From contig OX453276.1 in NCBI GenBank assembly GCA_949710005.1, forward strand, positions 4,771,201-4,835,200: a stretch of DNA of 64,000 bases. The letters are read 5' to 3'. This stretch comes from Ricordea florida (lineage: Eukaryota > Cnidaria > Anthozoa > Corallimorpharia > Ricordeidae). The notes below the pieces were generated by a model. That model saw nothing but the letters and a program-made list of their open reading frames with translations, was not told the origin of the DNA and did no database searches. Positions within the stretch are counted from its first letter, which is position 1. Each line of letters opens with the position of its first letter. A program made the translations under genes and the position numbers. Below are positions 1 to 14,800 of the stretch, piece by piece.

Positions 1-7
1 AGAAACT

Positions 8-90
8 CCTACCCCTCCCCTCCCCTAATCCAAAAAATCATAATAAATGAAAAAGTTCGCGTTAATGTTGTGTTAGGGGAGGGGTAGGTG
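8..90. repeat. G/C-ended foldback element (MITE-like), copy 1
   Basis: The ends CCTACCCCTCCCC and GGGGAGGGGTAGG are inverted repeats. The interior matches 24645-24713 in reverse orientation. The rest of 1-533 holds nothing recognisable. Confidence 0.55.
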
Positions 91-533
91 CACAGTTGCC
101 CAGATACTTACATTGATCCGCAAATAGTTATAACTATGCAAATGTTTAATTCTATGAGAATTTTTAATGGCCGAAATAGTAATAACCTCCCTCTTTTACC
201 TTACGGTGGTACAAATTACTTGATCAACTTGTTTGATTATCGCAACTTCTTGGTTGTATAAAGCCTATCCTAGAACGAGGTGTATTTAAGGGATGGGGGG
301 AAGGAAGGGGAGTTTGGGGGTTACAAATACAGCAATACTGCTTCAACAAATAGCTCAATGTACCGAAACCACTTGATTTCGCAATACCACAATGCCACAG
401 TTTCAAATAAAAATTACCGCAATACCGCTCCAAAAATAACGCAATGCCCCATTACAGTAAACCCTTAAGTTCCCCTCTAAACAGAACCGTTATCAAGATG
501 TTACTAAGTCAAAAATTCTGCAGTCTTACTTAC

Positions 534-641
534 GTATGCAAGCTCGTTTTCCTGACGTATTCATATAGTAACCTGGGTTACAGATGCAAGCACTGCCGCC
601 AATGCAGGAGGCGTTTGAAGGACAGTTACACTTTCGTTTGA
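534..641 (-). CDS. Gene A exon 17: short-type EGF-like domain, last exon visible
   Basis: Cysteines CNCPSNASC ... CICNPGY ... RAC form a divergent compact EGF with an adjacent CNC pair. The acceptor is TTCCTATAG and the donor ATAC/GTAAGT, phase 1, so the gene continues beyond the window edge. Confidence 0.78.
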
Positions 642-3600
642 CTATAGGAAAAACGAAGTGTGAAGTACAATCGTTGCATTTACAAGCAAATAGGCGTTAT
701 CACCTGACCGTGTGGAGTGGAAGAAACTGAACAAAAGCGATATCCTGCTATTGCTTAACACACATGTTTAATAGCAAGTGATAATGCATTAGAGAACGAC
801 AAAGAAAATCAGGCACCTCGAAGTGTTTTGTTATCCGACGAGACTCGGCATACTTTTGTATCGTTAACTTCTCCTTCAAAAAATAGTTTCGTTCGAGAGG
901 CTATATCAACCAATCGAGACGTGTTTGATCGCATATCAAACACCTTTAATTTTGCCGAAAATACTCTGCCTTGCGTCGTCTTTCCAACTCTCGTTCTTTG
1001 TTACATCAATAATGGTGATCCAGGTTAATACAATCTTGCCCTTACCTTTCTTACACGAGTAGCCATCTCCTAGAAATCCCTTTCGACAGAAACACTTCCC
1101 GTTAATACATCGAGCGTGAGGATCGCACTCTGCGCACATGTCCACTAGAAAGAAAAAAAAACACAGCAAATTAACATTTTATCGTAATAACCAAGAAGAA
1201 AACGATGTAAGTGTCAAAGCAAAGAGTAGCAGGGGTGGATCCAGTGGGGAGACGTGGGGGGGGGGGGTTGATTGGGTGGCTAGCCACTCCCAATTAGAAC
1301 ATCCCAGAAAAAAATAAACCAAATAAATAAAACAAAACAACAACAACAAAAAACAAAGAAATAACACTATAAAGAGATAAAAAATTATATAATCTAGGTA
1401 CGTCCGGTGCCAAAAAACTTACGAAGCCAATTAACCTCACAATGTACAAGGTAGGCAAAACTGAGTTGAATAATCATGCAATCTTTGGAAATTTCTTAAT
1501 TTGAAGCTATGCAAATTTGCAATTTCAAAACAAGGCTTAGCAGTGAAATTTTCTCGTCTGACGTAAACTTGCGTAAGGACTATTGCAACGTTTTGGGGGT
1601 ATCCGTTGTAAAAATATATACTCAACATTTTCTAAGGTGGACGATTGATATTAGCCACCGCCTTTAAAAAATCCTGGATCCGCCCCTGAGTAACGGCCTT
1701 CTTAGCCAATCATGGAAGCCAGCTACTTACCGTCACAAAACCTTCCTTTATATCGCGCGTTAGGACAAAGGCAGTCAAAATCTTGATTGACTCCAGTTTC
1801 TTTACACAGTCCTCCATTTAAACAAGGGTTGGGATGGCAAACTGCTTTGGGCGGCGCTGTAGTCGCAGAGAGGCAAAAAAATGAGCTGAGTCAGTACAGG
1901 GGCCCATCACTGATGAGCTCCTTGGCAGTTTTTGATTCTTTCAGTACCAATTAATCTTCCTTGTTTATGATAAGACAGACGAGCAATTACAACTAAAGTA
2001 ACAGTAACCATAGCAATAACGGTAACGATAACGAAACGAAAACGATAATCACGAGAACGCTAACGGTAACGATCACGATTACGATTACGAACACGTTAAC
2101 TCTAACGATAGCGATTTAAAATAACGAATAACGATTACGATATGAATCGGGAATAGAAATAGTAATTTTTCGTTTTTCCACTTTTAAAAAATACATTTAT
2201 TCAACGCACTGCCAAATTAAGTTAAGCCATCTTAAAGAATTTTCTAAGAAACTGTGAACTTACGTGTAGTTGGTTTAAAGGACGATGTTTTCTCGCACAG
2301 TCTGCCAAAAGTGTCCTGTCTACAGGCACAGTAAAATGTGTTTTTCCCGTCCACACATGTTGCACCATTTTGGCATGGATTAGAATCACAGAAATTCGGT
2401 GCTGTGTGGGATTCAATTGGCGGGGCAGCTGAATGAAACACAAATGAGAGTAAAATTACTATCAAAACCTTTGATAGCTACAAAAGAATTCATTTCCAAT
2501 TTATTAGGGAAAAATAAAATGGGTTGAAGGAAGAAAAGATGGTGGTGAGGCGAGAACACACGCGTCTTCGTGGCCCGGTTTCGGAAACGCAACTAGTTTC
2601 ATTGTTTGTCAGATATTCCTTCTGCTTCCGTTCTCGAGGCCAAGCTAAGGGATTCTTTCATGTACTAATGTTTCTTATTATATTTCTCAGTTAGTACGCG
2701 CACTGTGATTGGTCAATTTATCGGGCCGTACTTCACTGTACGGCCCGCTAAATTCAAAAGTTTGTTTTGAGATATAATAAATATCTTAGAAACCTCGTTT
2801 TCTCGGTCCGTACTGTAAGTTACGGATCCTCGTTTTCTCCGCTCGGATTTATGGCCCAAGCGCGAAAAATCTCGGTTCGTAACTTACATACGGACCTCAA
2901 ACTCAGTTAGTAAGAGGTATTTACAAATTGTTATTCGAGTAGTGCAAATAAACTTTCTGGATATGTAGTGACTCACCGTTTTCAAGCTCGCAGTCTATAC
3001 CGTCTCCACTGTACGGTGGCTTACACTTACAGATTCCTTTCTCGCAGAAAGCATTCTTATCGCACTTGTCACACTTATTAACTGTGGACATAGAATGGAG
3101 AGTTCTCAGCTGCCATTTTGATAACATACTGCCTTTGCAATACCATCTGTAAATGGTTAGACTTTCTAGTCTTCTAGCTCTGATAAGGACGATAAACCGA
3201 TGGTCTCGTCTCATAACACTTGTTCGTAACACCATCGTGGGAGGCTTAAGAACCCAAACACTCTTCGCGAAGAGTAGGAGATGCAGAAACTGGTGCGGTG
3301 GTTAGCCCGTTGTAGCAACATGGTTATAATTTATAGGTCGAGTGTTTCTCACATGGGCCTCTGGCTCGGGAGATTAGGCAACCACTCTCCACGTTATCGA
3401 CAAGTAATAAATCGATTGATTGATACATACTACTTATTAACCGAGAGCGAGGTAATTACAGGGAAATCTCGGACCGAGGTTTTATCGCTCGGTCAATACG
3501 TCAAGGCCGAGGTCTGAGGTTTCCTGTAATGACCGAACGGACGAGGTTAATAAGTTATTTATTATATGGCCTCTTTAGCTCTAGAAAAGAAAGGTCATGT

Positions 3601-6600
3601 TCACTGAACCGAAATTCACCTGACCATGCGATCGAAACGAGAAGTGACAGAAGAAACAGTTTCTTTGAAAATGAGACAACTTTTGTCTGAATATTTATTT
3701 GTCTGAAATATTTTGAAAAATTGAAAAATTTTTGTAATGTCCGGTCACTAAAAAAAAATCTTGCCCTCTCAGTAGCCAATCAGAGCATGTAGCCATATAA
3801 TAATGTACCATAATGCCCTGCTCTAGTTCAAACTCTTTGGCTGCGGTGTCTAACTAAAAATGCGGTTTAAAATTAAATTCAAAATTGGAAAGGTTCGAAA
3901 CCGACCAATTAGTGGCGATCGAATTAGTGAAATCAATTCACTATGAGTAAGGGCCGTTCATTTTTTGCGAGGGAGGGGTGGCTGGTGGGATTTGGGGGAA
4001 GCCATGCGAAGAAAAGAAAAACTGCTTTAAAGGGGGGACATCCCAAAAAAATTAGGGAAAAGGGGGATCACGTGAAACATTTTAGCAATACTTTTATGTC
4101 ATAATGTTTTAATCCGAAATTGACTTCTCTTTCTTTTAATTTGTGCTCTCTGATAAACAGCTCTCTGTGGTATTAGAAATTATGGGGTTGTCATCCGAAA
4201 AATTACCGCTTCAAGGGGGGTCATACCATTTTTAAATGGTGTTTCCCGAATCACACCAGCTGTCCCCCCCCCTCCCTCGTAAAACATGAACGGTCTCTAA
4301 GTAGGTATTGCCTACTTATTCTGGTTTGGTATTAGCAGGATTGAGAGGTGTTGGCTACAAAACGTCACCGTTTGTCGTCGCGTGGCAACGTACGTGCTAG
4401 TGTTCATTTTTATTAGGGTCTATACCATGTGCTCGCTATGGATAATCTTTTCATCAAGATTTTTTTCACTCTGTAGATATAAGTATCACTTTTATTTTTA
4501 TCACTAGTTTTCAGTCGTTTTTCAATATTTGTTTATTTCCGTGCTTTACATTTTTTTGTAGTCAAACCGCTTGATCGTTTAACAGCTCAACGATGTTCGG
4601 ATTTGGATGTACGTTGCACCTTCAAGTTTCACTTTATCCTTCTATGATACTTTTTCGTACATTATAGTAACGTTGCAGCGAATTCAAGAGTACTGTTGAG
4701 GTGGAGTCGATTTATAGTCTACAAAAGGTTGAGTTGGAGCAACTGAAATTCAATATAGACAACAGTATTGTTAAACTCGGTCTAAAGATCGTTTAAATAT
4801 CCGGTCCTCTATGTTTTGCTGTTAATACATATTCCATCAACCTGTCAGTTTTGCATATGGTTTTACAATATTGTTTCGGCTGTAGCTAGAGATCTTCAAT
4901 TACGCATATTTGGAAAACGTTTTTACTTACCTTCACATCTCTGGCCCTCGTACTGAACTGGGCAGACGCATGACACCTCGTTGTTAACAAACTCACATTT
5001 TCCTCCATTCTTGCAAGGATTTCTGTTGACACCGTCCCGCGGTAAACAAAAGTTGTCATCTACGTTTTAAGAGATGAAAAAAACATTTTTAAGGATGAAT
5101 CAAAGTAATCCTCGTCTTTCGCACTGCGCCTTCTTCTGCGCATACTAGAGAAAAGTTAAGATGACGCTAACCATAGCGAAATCAAGATGGCGGTGTATTT
5201 AACAACTGGCCATGCAATAAAGATCAAATTAATCACGTCTTTTTTGCAGATATCGCTAATGAAAATGCATCCATCTCTTCGAAAGAAAAGTGGTCTGCTT
5301 ACTCTTTAAGAGTTGGGGATAAAGCATTAAAAAAAACTGACGATTCTAGTACAATAACACATTTTCACGGCTGGAAAAACGAGTTAACATGTTAGAATTC
5401 TCCAGCTTCATGCATGTATTGACAAGGAATTAACTAGAAGGATAGGAAAATGACAGGAAACTTCTGCTCTGTGTCGCAGATTCTTAGCAATAGTCACATT
5501 TTATAATTCTATCCAAAGATAATTCTTACTTATTATAGGTAACCTCTCAGATTTTGGATTTTAATTCTGAAAGTGAGGTTGCTACGCTACCAATTTTGGG
5601 TAGACTTACACTGACACGTTGGGCCTTCCCATGGTGCTTCGCACTTGCAGTGAGGCTCAAAGTTGACCGCCTCGCATCTTCCTCCGTTGTGACACTTGTA
5701 GTTGGCGCAAGGGTCGTATTCTAGTAACGTGAAATAAGCTTTGGTATTATAATAGAAACTAGAAAATGGGTGTAAAACAATTTAACCGATTTAGACTAGT
5801 TGAGTGAGTAAGATGTGTCACCTAATGAAACGCTCAGCTAATTAAACGCAAATTGCAAAATTGCTATAGAGGAATTTGATTGTTGCTAAGCGCAGGAGCT
5901 ATATGCGCTGGACCATACCGTGACAATGAGGTCCACTGTACCCTTTAGTGCACTCACACCACCACTCTGGATCATTTGTTCCAGCATTCTCGTCTTCGTG
6001 GCAGGACCCGCCATTTTCACACGGGTTAGGATGGCAGTGCGATGTTTCTAAACACAAAATACGCATCAATTTTAAGCATTGTTTCTAGGAAACGTATCTT
6101 TGTGCGCACGTGAGGTAAATGAAAATGCAGTGTGATGATTCTTAGCGCAACGTAGCTCCTTTAGAGTGTTTTATGATTGAACTGCTTTGTTGGTTACATT
6201 TCATATTGTTTTTAAGAAGTGTACCGTAATTGTGTTAGCACGTGAGTTGAATGATAGAGCAGTGCGGTATCTCTCAACGCAATGTACCCACGTCATTAGT
6301 GGTTTATTCAAGCTGCTTTGTTGGATATATTGTGCATTAAGGAAACGTACTTTTATGTTAGCTTGAGTTAAAAGATGGCCCTCCTTTTAACATCATTTTT
6401 CGCTCCCGTGATACAAGTGATATGAGATGAACTCAGTACCACTGTGTTGATAGCTATCTCAATTCTTATTGTGCCAATAACAAATTGCTTGAATATGATG
6501 GGTTATTAACAGCCCTTATTTATGGCTTTAGTGGGAGTTTCAGGTCCAAACCTTCCGATTTAACCTGGTCCGATTACAAACATTTCCAATCGGACAGGCC

Positions 6601-9600
6601 AAATCAGACAGTTAAGCAGCCAATAAAAATTAAGCAATTCATGCCATTAGCCAATAAACTTTAACTACTTAGCCCATCCTAGCCAATCAAAATCAAAGAA
6701 AATTTCTTAATTGTGCAGGTTGACAGGTGCAGATTGAAAACAAACATGGACCAAATTAACTGGTCCTATGACTTTTATTCAGATATGTCTTCCTTGAATT
6801 TTGACACCATTACTAATTCCTGAGTTTCTAGCATTTTTTTATTGAAACAATTAATGGGTAATCGGACCTCGTGACGTACAATTCAGGGATAATCGTGCTC
6901 GTAATGTCAAAATCCCCCATTCAGATTACTCCCTGAATTCTCCACTCAGTCACGCCCTGAGTACTCCACTTAGTCCAGTTACCATTATTTACTATCTATA
7001 TGCTTTGCACTATATTGGTGTTGAAAGGAGAAGACGAGACCTGATCAGCTGCAGCCTTGAGTCTTTTTCTACTTACTTGGTTGACATGTTTTTCCATCTC
7101 CTGTGTAACCCTGCCTGCAGGTGCATTTACTCGCGATACAGACTGCATGGCGGTGACATCCATCACAGCTACTTTCTTGGAAAAGATCTGTCAGAAATAA
7201 AATATCAATTCACCTGTTTTGCTTTAATCCTGGTTAACCTTCCGACTAAATAGTATTTTATAATGAGAGAATGATGTTATAGTCTCTCTATTTAGGGACG
7301 GACCATTAGAAAAGTGATGGGGAGGGGGGGGGGGGGGTGGTGGTGGGGAATTTTCAGCTTGCACGATTTTTTTTTTTCGCTCACTCCTTGTGCAGGAATT
7401 TTTTTTCAGGTGAACCCCTCTGCACGAATTTTTTTTACTACGTGTGAAAAAGTCACAATTGGACCTTCCTTCTACATGAATTTTTTTTTACCTTCTTCTT
7501 TGCATGAATTTTTTTTCTTGGCATTTTCCCTTGCATGAATTTTTTTTTGTTTTTTTCCCCACCCCCCCATCACTTTTCTAATGGTCCGTCCCTTAGGGTG
7601 CTGCAATATTTCATTCATGGACGACACGTTTAGGGAAAACTGAAACAATGAAATAAACAGCACAGCGCATAGAAGTGCTTTACCTGAAACAATTATTTCT
7701 GCTAGTAATGCCAAACGTTGTGACCTAAACTTTTGTTAATTTATCTGCTTTTTTCCCGACTTACGTTCACAATGCAAGCCACTTCTGCCGTCAGGGCACA
7801 AACAAGAATATTCTGCACCATTTGGGACACAGTGACCTCCAAATAGACACGGGTTAATAGAACCACATGGTGAGTTCCGAAGGGTGAGTAGGAAAGGTGA
7901 CTTCGCAGCTGAAAGAAACCATAAAATGTGTTTTCTCTTTCGAGTTCGAAATTCGACCAAAGGGACCTTGAAATGGCGAATCAACAACAATAACGATAAA
8001 CCAATTACAAAGACAACTTAATCTTAACAGCCAATAACACTAAGGCCTTACTAACAACAGTCAATAACACCATGGCTTAAACGACCAATCACAGCGTTGA
8101 ACAGAGACATAAATACCACCACTCCCGGACACTTCCGTTCAAGTTGTCAAAACGTCAGTCAACGTCATCAGCAATACTTCTTTTCAGAATTACCTACATT
8201 AGGACGATCGAACTCCACAAATAACTATTGAGGCTCTTTGGTTCAAACCATTTATAACGATACCAATATTGATATTTTATACAAGACTGAGTTATAAGAT
8301 ACCGATGGCGCGGATGCCGCACTTCCATACTTTTTTGTAGGTGAATTGGTTTTGCTCATTTATAAATCTAAATATTCGTATATTACACTAATAACGTTCA
8401 TAAAGATAATGAATTTGATACTTTCATTTGGGTGTTGCAAATAAAGTTTGAGAACAAGCGAAATTGCAGAAGTCGCCAAGCACCAGCAGCCAAAAGCCAG
8501 AATTAAAGTCCCTTTACAGAGCCCCAGGGGTAGTGGGGGAGGGGAGTGGGGGTACTCCAGATTTCAAGTAACATACATGATCGAATGGGGTCAAAAACCA
8601 AAACCCCCAAAAAATCCCTGGAACAAAATGCCGAATTTCCAAGCAGTAAAATTTTCCAGAAAGCATTAAATGATATAATGAGAAATATAGAAACATAAGT
8701 AATGGAATATTTGTGTTTGTTTATTCATCACACCCTCTGGAGTAAGAACCTTCTTCGAATCTTGTGGTCATTGTAACACCACTCGCGCCACCTAAGAACA
8801 GTCGCAAAATAAGCTTGGTTTTACTTTATTCGCGGAACTGCTCGGCGGGGATACGCGGGAACTATCACGAATCTTCAGATTGTTTTGCATACACCAAAAA
8901 TCCCTACTTAAATCAAGCAACGCCAAAAAATCCAGAAATCGAAAATTTCAAGCCCAAAAAATACCTTGAATCATCCCTATCACTTGAAATCCGTAGTCCT
9001 GCCCCCCTACCCTGGGTACAGAGCAACCTTAATGTAAACTGTGTGTTGTCATAACGTCGAAATGCAGTGAGGGTATGTTAAAGCCATACATATGCGCGCT
9101 GAGGAGACAATGGTAGAAACGATAAAACCCTGTTCCTACCAAAAAATAATATGAAAAATTGAGATCAAAAGCCAGCAGCCATGGATAACTGTTTCGTCCT
9201 GTAAAGCTTCATCAGCATGGCACATGAATGTAAAAAAATTGAGCTCAAATGTGTTGTTCTCATACCTGAGTTGATATAATCCATGACGCACACTCCCTCC
9301 ACGCACTGTCCAGGACTGGGACAGTTTGTACATGCAACATCTAGTACCCAAGCACGTGTCATGCAGATTTAGTTAAAGTAAGAGAGTGAGTAAGTTCATG
9401 TAGGAACAGAAAAGAAAGAAGAATCTAAAGCAGACTACAAGGCAAACGTGTTAGCCAAATAGTCAAATAATTATTAGCAAACTAATGATAATTAGCAAAC
9501 TAACGTAGTTAATTTATATCAGTAGTTTTTTTAATACTAGTTTTGGCGTTTACTATTATTTTGTATCTTTTAGTATAGTTTTACTTATTATTATTTTAGA

Positions 9601-11793
9601 GTTGGCGTGATGTCCAAGACGATTTTGCCGACAAACGATATTAAGATTTAGATTTAGAAATAGAAAATAGAGGATTAGACATGCTCTCGCAAAGATACAA
9701 AATTTATTTTTGAGATTTTGAGGAAGAGGAATCTAAACAATTTAGTTTAGTAGCTTTTAGGAAGATTGAAATTAGTTTTATAATATATATAGTTTAGCTT
9801 ATTGTAGATTTTAGCCTTTTATTGTACGAGTATTGTATTTTGTTGTATTTTGGTCTCGAAGAAATAAGCTTATGTTAGCTACTCTAAATTTTAGTATATG
9901 TATTATAATAAGAATAATGATAATAATAACTATGCAGTTTTCAAATGCGCCTTATAACTGAATCAAATCAAATCAAATGTTGGTTTTTGTGGAGAGGGGA
10001 AAACCGGAGTACCCGGAGAAAAACCTCTCGGAGCAGAGTAGAGAACCAACAAACTCAGCCAACTGGCCACATATGACGCTGAGCCGACGATCGAACCCAG
10101 GACACATTGTATGTACGTACGTATGTATGTATGTATGTATGTATGTATGGTATATCGAATGGTAAGGGTTATTCTGGATATCACAACTATAGCTCATGTA
10201 CAACGAGATTGAGAGAAATAGTTGTTAACTACACACCTCCTAGAAGGTGAATAATACTGGGGCTTCTGGGTAATCTTTGTGCCAGTGAGTGTTTCAGTTT
10301 GGAGAAAAAACAAAATGGCGTCCAACCTACCGTAATATGGCTGGTGTCGATTCTAGATTTAGAGCTTTTTCGAAGAGGTTTTATTAGAGAATTTTCACAA
10401 AACACTACCACGATGAAACGTTGACATGGGTAATAGCGCGAACGAGCGACGCAATAAAACTACGTTTGCCTTGAAATAAATCCGGTAAATCTTTCTGTCT
10501 TACGAATTACGCTTCAACAATTGCATTTTTCACCGTTTGTGTTATCCTCGGCGTCGTTGTCGTGTTTGCTTTAGCTCCCTACTGAGGTTGTTTCATTAAT
10601 AGTACATACTAAAACAATTATCCTCTTCGATCTCAGTGAATGATGGCTTTAGGAATATTTACGACGCTGCTTGGCTGCTTGGTAAATATTCTGCTGCTAT
10701 TCACCTCGATTTCTGAGAATAATTGTTAAATACTACGTAATCAGTAGATATATCTGAAAGAAACCGAGAAATACTTATATTTTGCCGTGTTCAATGATCG
10801 TTTTATGATTCACCAAACACTAGTGGCTTTAATGTATTGTCATTCTTCCTTCAAATAAATAATTCAAATAAGAATGATGCAAATGAATATATGAAAGACC
10901 ATATATTTGAACTGCAGATTAATATGTAACAAAAATAAGAATATTTGCTACAACACACTTAGCGGTAATGCGCATGAACAGATGGTAAAATGGAGAGGCT
11001 TGATTATTAGCAAATCACGGATAGGACTCTTGGCTAATAAAAGAGTAGAATGTTGAGTTTTGAGTGAGTAATTCCTCTTTTCTTACAAAAGAGTTTGTGA
11101 AAAAGAGTTATTTTCGGCATTTACTTAACCTTCGTACCATCACGATGTCTCATGCAATAGCCGTAATCATACTGTTTCTAGTTCAATTTGTAATTTACTT
11201 GTACAAGTTACTATTTCGAAAAGTTTGCGGCTCTTGAAATTTCAACTTGTTGAAAAACTCAGGGTACAAATAAATCACAAATTGAACGGGAAAACCGTAT
11301 GATTCCTTGTTGATAGTTATATATATATATAAAAGATTTGTAATTTACACTGGTGTTGCACCTTTGACATTGACGTTATTACAGTTTTAACTGCACTACT
11401 CTTAGGAATCATGCACCGCGGTCACACATGACATGATTACCCGTGACCTTGAGTGTAATGTGCAGTTATGACGTTACAGGCTCTGATTTGGAAAATTCAC
11501 TGTACTTTTTCGGCCAATCAGAAAAGAGATAGTTCAATGTATAATATTTATTATTATTGATTTGCACCACTCAGTATATACCAACTCAGCAACCTGGGCA
11601 TTTTGAGCAATCTGATTGGCTCTTCCACTTCGGGATATTCAACATTATTATATCTACAAACCCCAGATATGAGCAAACGTGCACTCCGATTGTTTCCCTA
11701 CTCACAGGCTATCAGCTCATATCCCATTAGTACGGAAAATGGCCAGCGTGGAGGAAAGATTTCTTTCGTTATTACATTTTAACTGCACTACTC

Positions 11794-11834
<41 letters not shown>

Positions 11835-14800
11835 CAACTTTATTTAACGAGGGTAACACGGGACAGTACTTCAACTGAATATTTTTTCATGTTTATCATA
11901 AATGGAGTTATTTATTTCGCACATTTCTACATATAGCTCATTACAGTTAGCTATCCTGTAACTATACCTCTTATTCCAAAACATTTCCTTCTTGAGGTAT
12001 CGTATCTTGTAGTTCCGTTAACCTGAAGTTAAGTTCGGTTCAGTTATTTGTAGGAATCGATGATGCAGTCACTTACCGAGACAGTCAAATCCAGTGAACC
12101 CAGGAGCACAGTAACAAGAGAACTTTGTGGAATCGTACAGGTCGACGATACAAGTGGCGCCATTGTGGCAAGGATTGCTATCGCAGGGAGATCTGGAATC
12201 TCGGACTGTGGACGAAACTTTGCTCATTATTGATGGAAGTTAATGCTAATAAAAATGTTCAGAATACAAATATTCCTGTTTAGTTTTCTTTGCCAAAAAA
12301 AAAACAATCTGTTAAGTCCATGAGCTTCATCTGTAAACCGCAATGCGATTATGTGTATGGCACTAGAAATCAATCCCTTATCATTTTATTATTGATTATT
12401 TATTATAAAATTTGATGAGCCCTTGCGAGTGCGCAAGTCAGTCAATGTCCAATTTAAATTATTTTCTTCCCGTGCAAGGAGAAAGAAAAAAATTTTAAAT
12501 GGTATCAATCAATCAATCAATCAATCAATCAAGTTATTTATTGTCGATAACGTAGGGAGTGGTCGCCCAGTCTCCCGAGCCAGGGGCTCATGTAAGAAGC
12601 GCTCGACATATATAATTACAACTACATGTACAAGGGCCTGACCACAAACACCGGGTTCTCCATCCCCTACTCTTTGCGAACAGTGTGTGGGTTCTTTAAC
12701 GTCCCCCAAAGTCATTACAAACAAGGACTGTGAGACGGGACCTACGGTTTATCGTCCTTATCCGAGAAGACTAGAAAGTCTAACCATTTACAGATGTCAT
12801 TGCAAAGGCAGCACTTTCTCCTCAGTTTTTTAAAGACCTTGAGTGATGGTCCGGCCGAGGTTCGAACCCACGACCTCCCGCACGATAGTCCAGTGCTCTA
12901 CCAACTGAGCTAACCGGTCTGCAAAAGAAACTTGTTCTTGCGTTCACTTGTCTTTTGCACAAATACGCCTTAAGCAGTTTATCTAATTCAAAAAAGATTT
13001 TCAGAACTGGGCTTCAAACGTCATGGTTTGATATTTTATACAATAGAGAAAGACGAGGAAACCTCGAAATACCATGTTCCTATTAAAAAAATGTGATTCA
13101 AATTTGATCCTTTAATTGTTGCAGTTCCCTCACCCCCGTTTGTTTTCTGATCTTAAATTTTGCTTCTGTTGTTTGTTGACCAATGCACGAAAATTTTAGA
13201 GTTGCTTACCGCCTCCAAATCGCATTTAATTTCTTGGATAGATTTACCTTCACAGTTTATTCCAGAAAATCCATCCCTGCAGTTACATTTGTATCCATCT
13301 ATTCCCTCTGTGCAAATACCGCCGTTCTTACAAGGGTTGACTGGAAGACATTTTGATTCCTCTGCGACAAGAGACATATTATGGATATTGAGACTGTGGC
13401 CACAGACAGGCACTGATTTGTTATAGAGTCTTTCAGCATTCTTCTTATAGAGTTCTTTGATTAAATTTGAGAAAAGGATCACATACACAAAATTTCGGGT
13501 CCTTTTAAGAGAGCGTTTATTTTTTTACGAGGGAGTGTGGGGCCATGCAAAAAAATTTAGGGAAAAGGGGGGTCGCGTGAAATATTTTAGCGATACTTTG
13601 ATGTCATAATGTTTACTCCGAAATTGACTTCTCTTTCTTTTTTTTTTATTTTGGGGGGGGAGGGGTGGAGGGTCGTGAAAAAATTGGCAAGTTTAGAGGG
13701 GGTCACGCAATTTTTAAATGGTGCTTCCCGAATCACACCAGGCACCCCTCCCTCATAAAAAATGAACGGTTCCTGAGTTTGCGGAACAAATAAAAGTTTA
13801 TTCTAAACAATAAGTCACATACCGTATAGTCTTAGACCATATCATTAGCGTCTTATCTGTCTGATTATGAGAATTATCACAACTGCAAGTAACTTTACCT
13901 TCAGACCTTTAGAATCCTCTACTAGATATTATATTATACACTTAATGTATGGTCCCGAGGGAAACAGTTAGTTTTGTTTTCCCGAGAGGAAAACACAACT
14001 CGAGGGAACACCAAAATGACTAGTTTCCCGAGTATTATGTTTAACATAAGAAAATAATAATACCAGAAATTATAATAATAATAATAATGCAATAATAATA
14101 ATCATAATAAATATAAGAAATGAGAAAATACAAAAAGTGATAATAATTTTGTAACCGAAGTAAATACATAAATTGGGGTCTTATCCCTCATGAAAAACTA
14201 TTACGAGTTCTTTAAAAACTAACTTTGCGAGGTTTTGCGGGAGTCGTATTTCTAGTATATTTAGACTTTCCCTTAAACAATTATATAGCAAAAAGAAACA
14301 AACAAACAAATACGGCACAACTGGCGCGCAGGCAACAACTGTGTGATTGTATCCCGGTCGGGATACATTTGAATTTGATCAGAGGCACGTGACTAAGAAT
14401 CAACCAATCACAGTGCTCGTTTTGTTGAGTGAAAGTTTAGGTACATAACAATATATCTTATATATATATGGCCTGGTCAATAACGCATCTATATTTTACT
14501 CCTTCCTAGGAGTTCAATAAACATCAAATAGTTAATGTTACATAATTATGTCGTTATGTGAATCGTTATCATTATAAACTAGGAACTATCTTTATCATAC
14601 TCATTATTCTAGCATTACAGTTATCGTTATCATTATCATCATTATTACGATCACGAAGGCAGTAAAGTACATCAATTTGGCCTACAAAGGCAATTTTCTA
14701 ATCCTTGCACAATGTGATAATCTTTGGGGGCACACTCTGTCATTAAATGACAAGTGCACATTGTAACCAGGAGGACAATCAGACATAAATTGATTATACG

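Noticed and set aside
12845..12922. tRNA gene on the minus strand
   Set aside because: Same SINE family as 44246; it carries the SINE body and a (TCAA)n tail.
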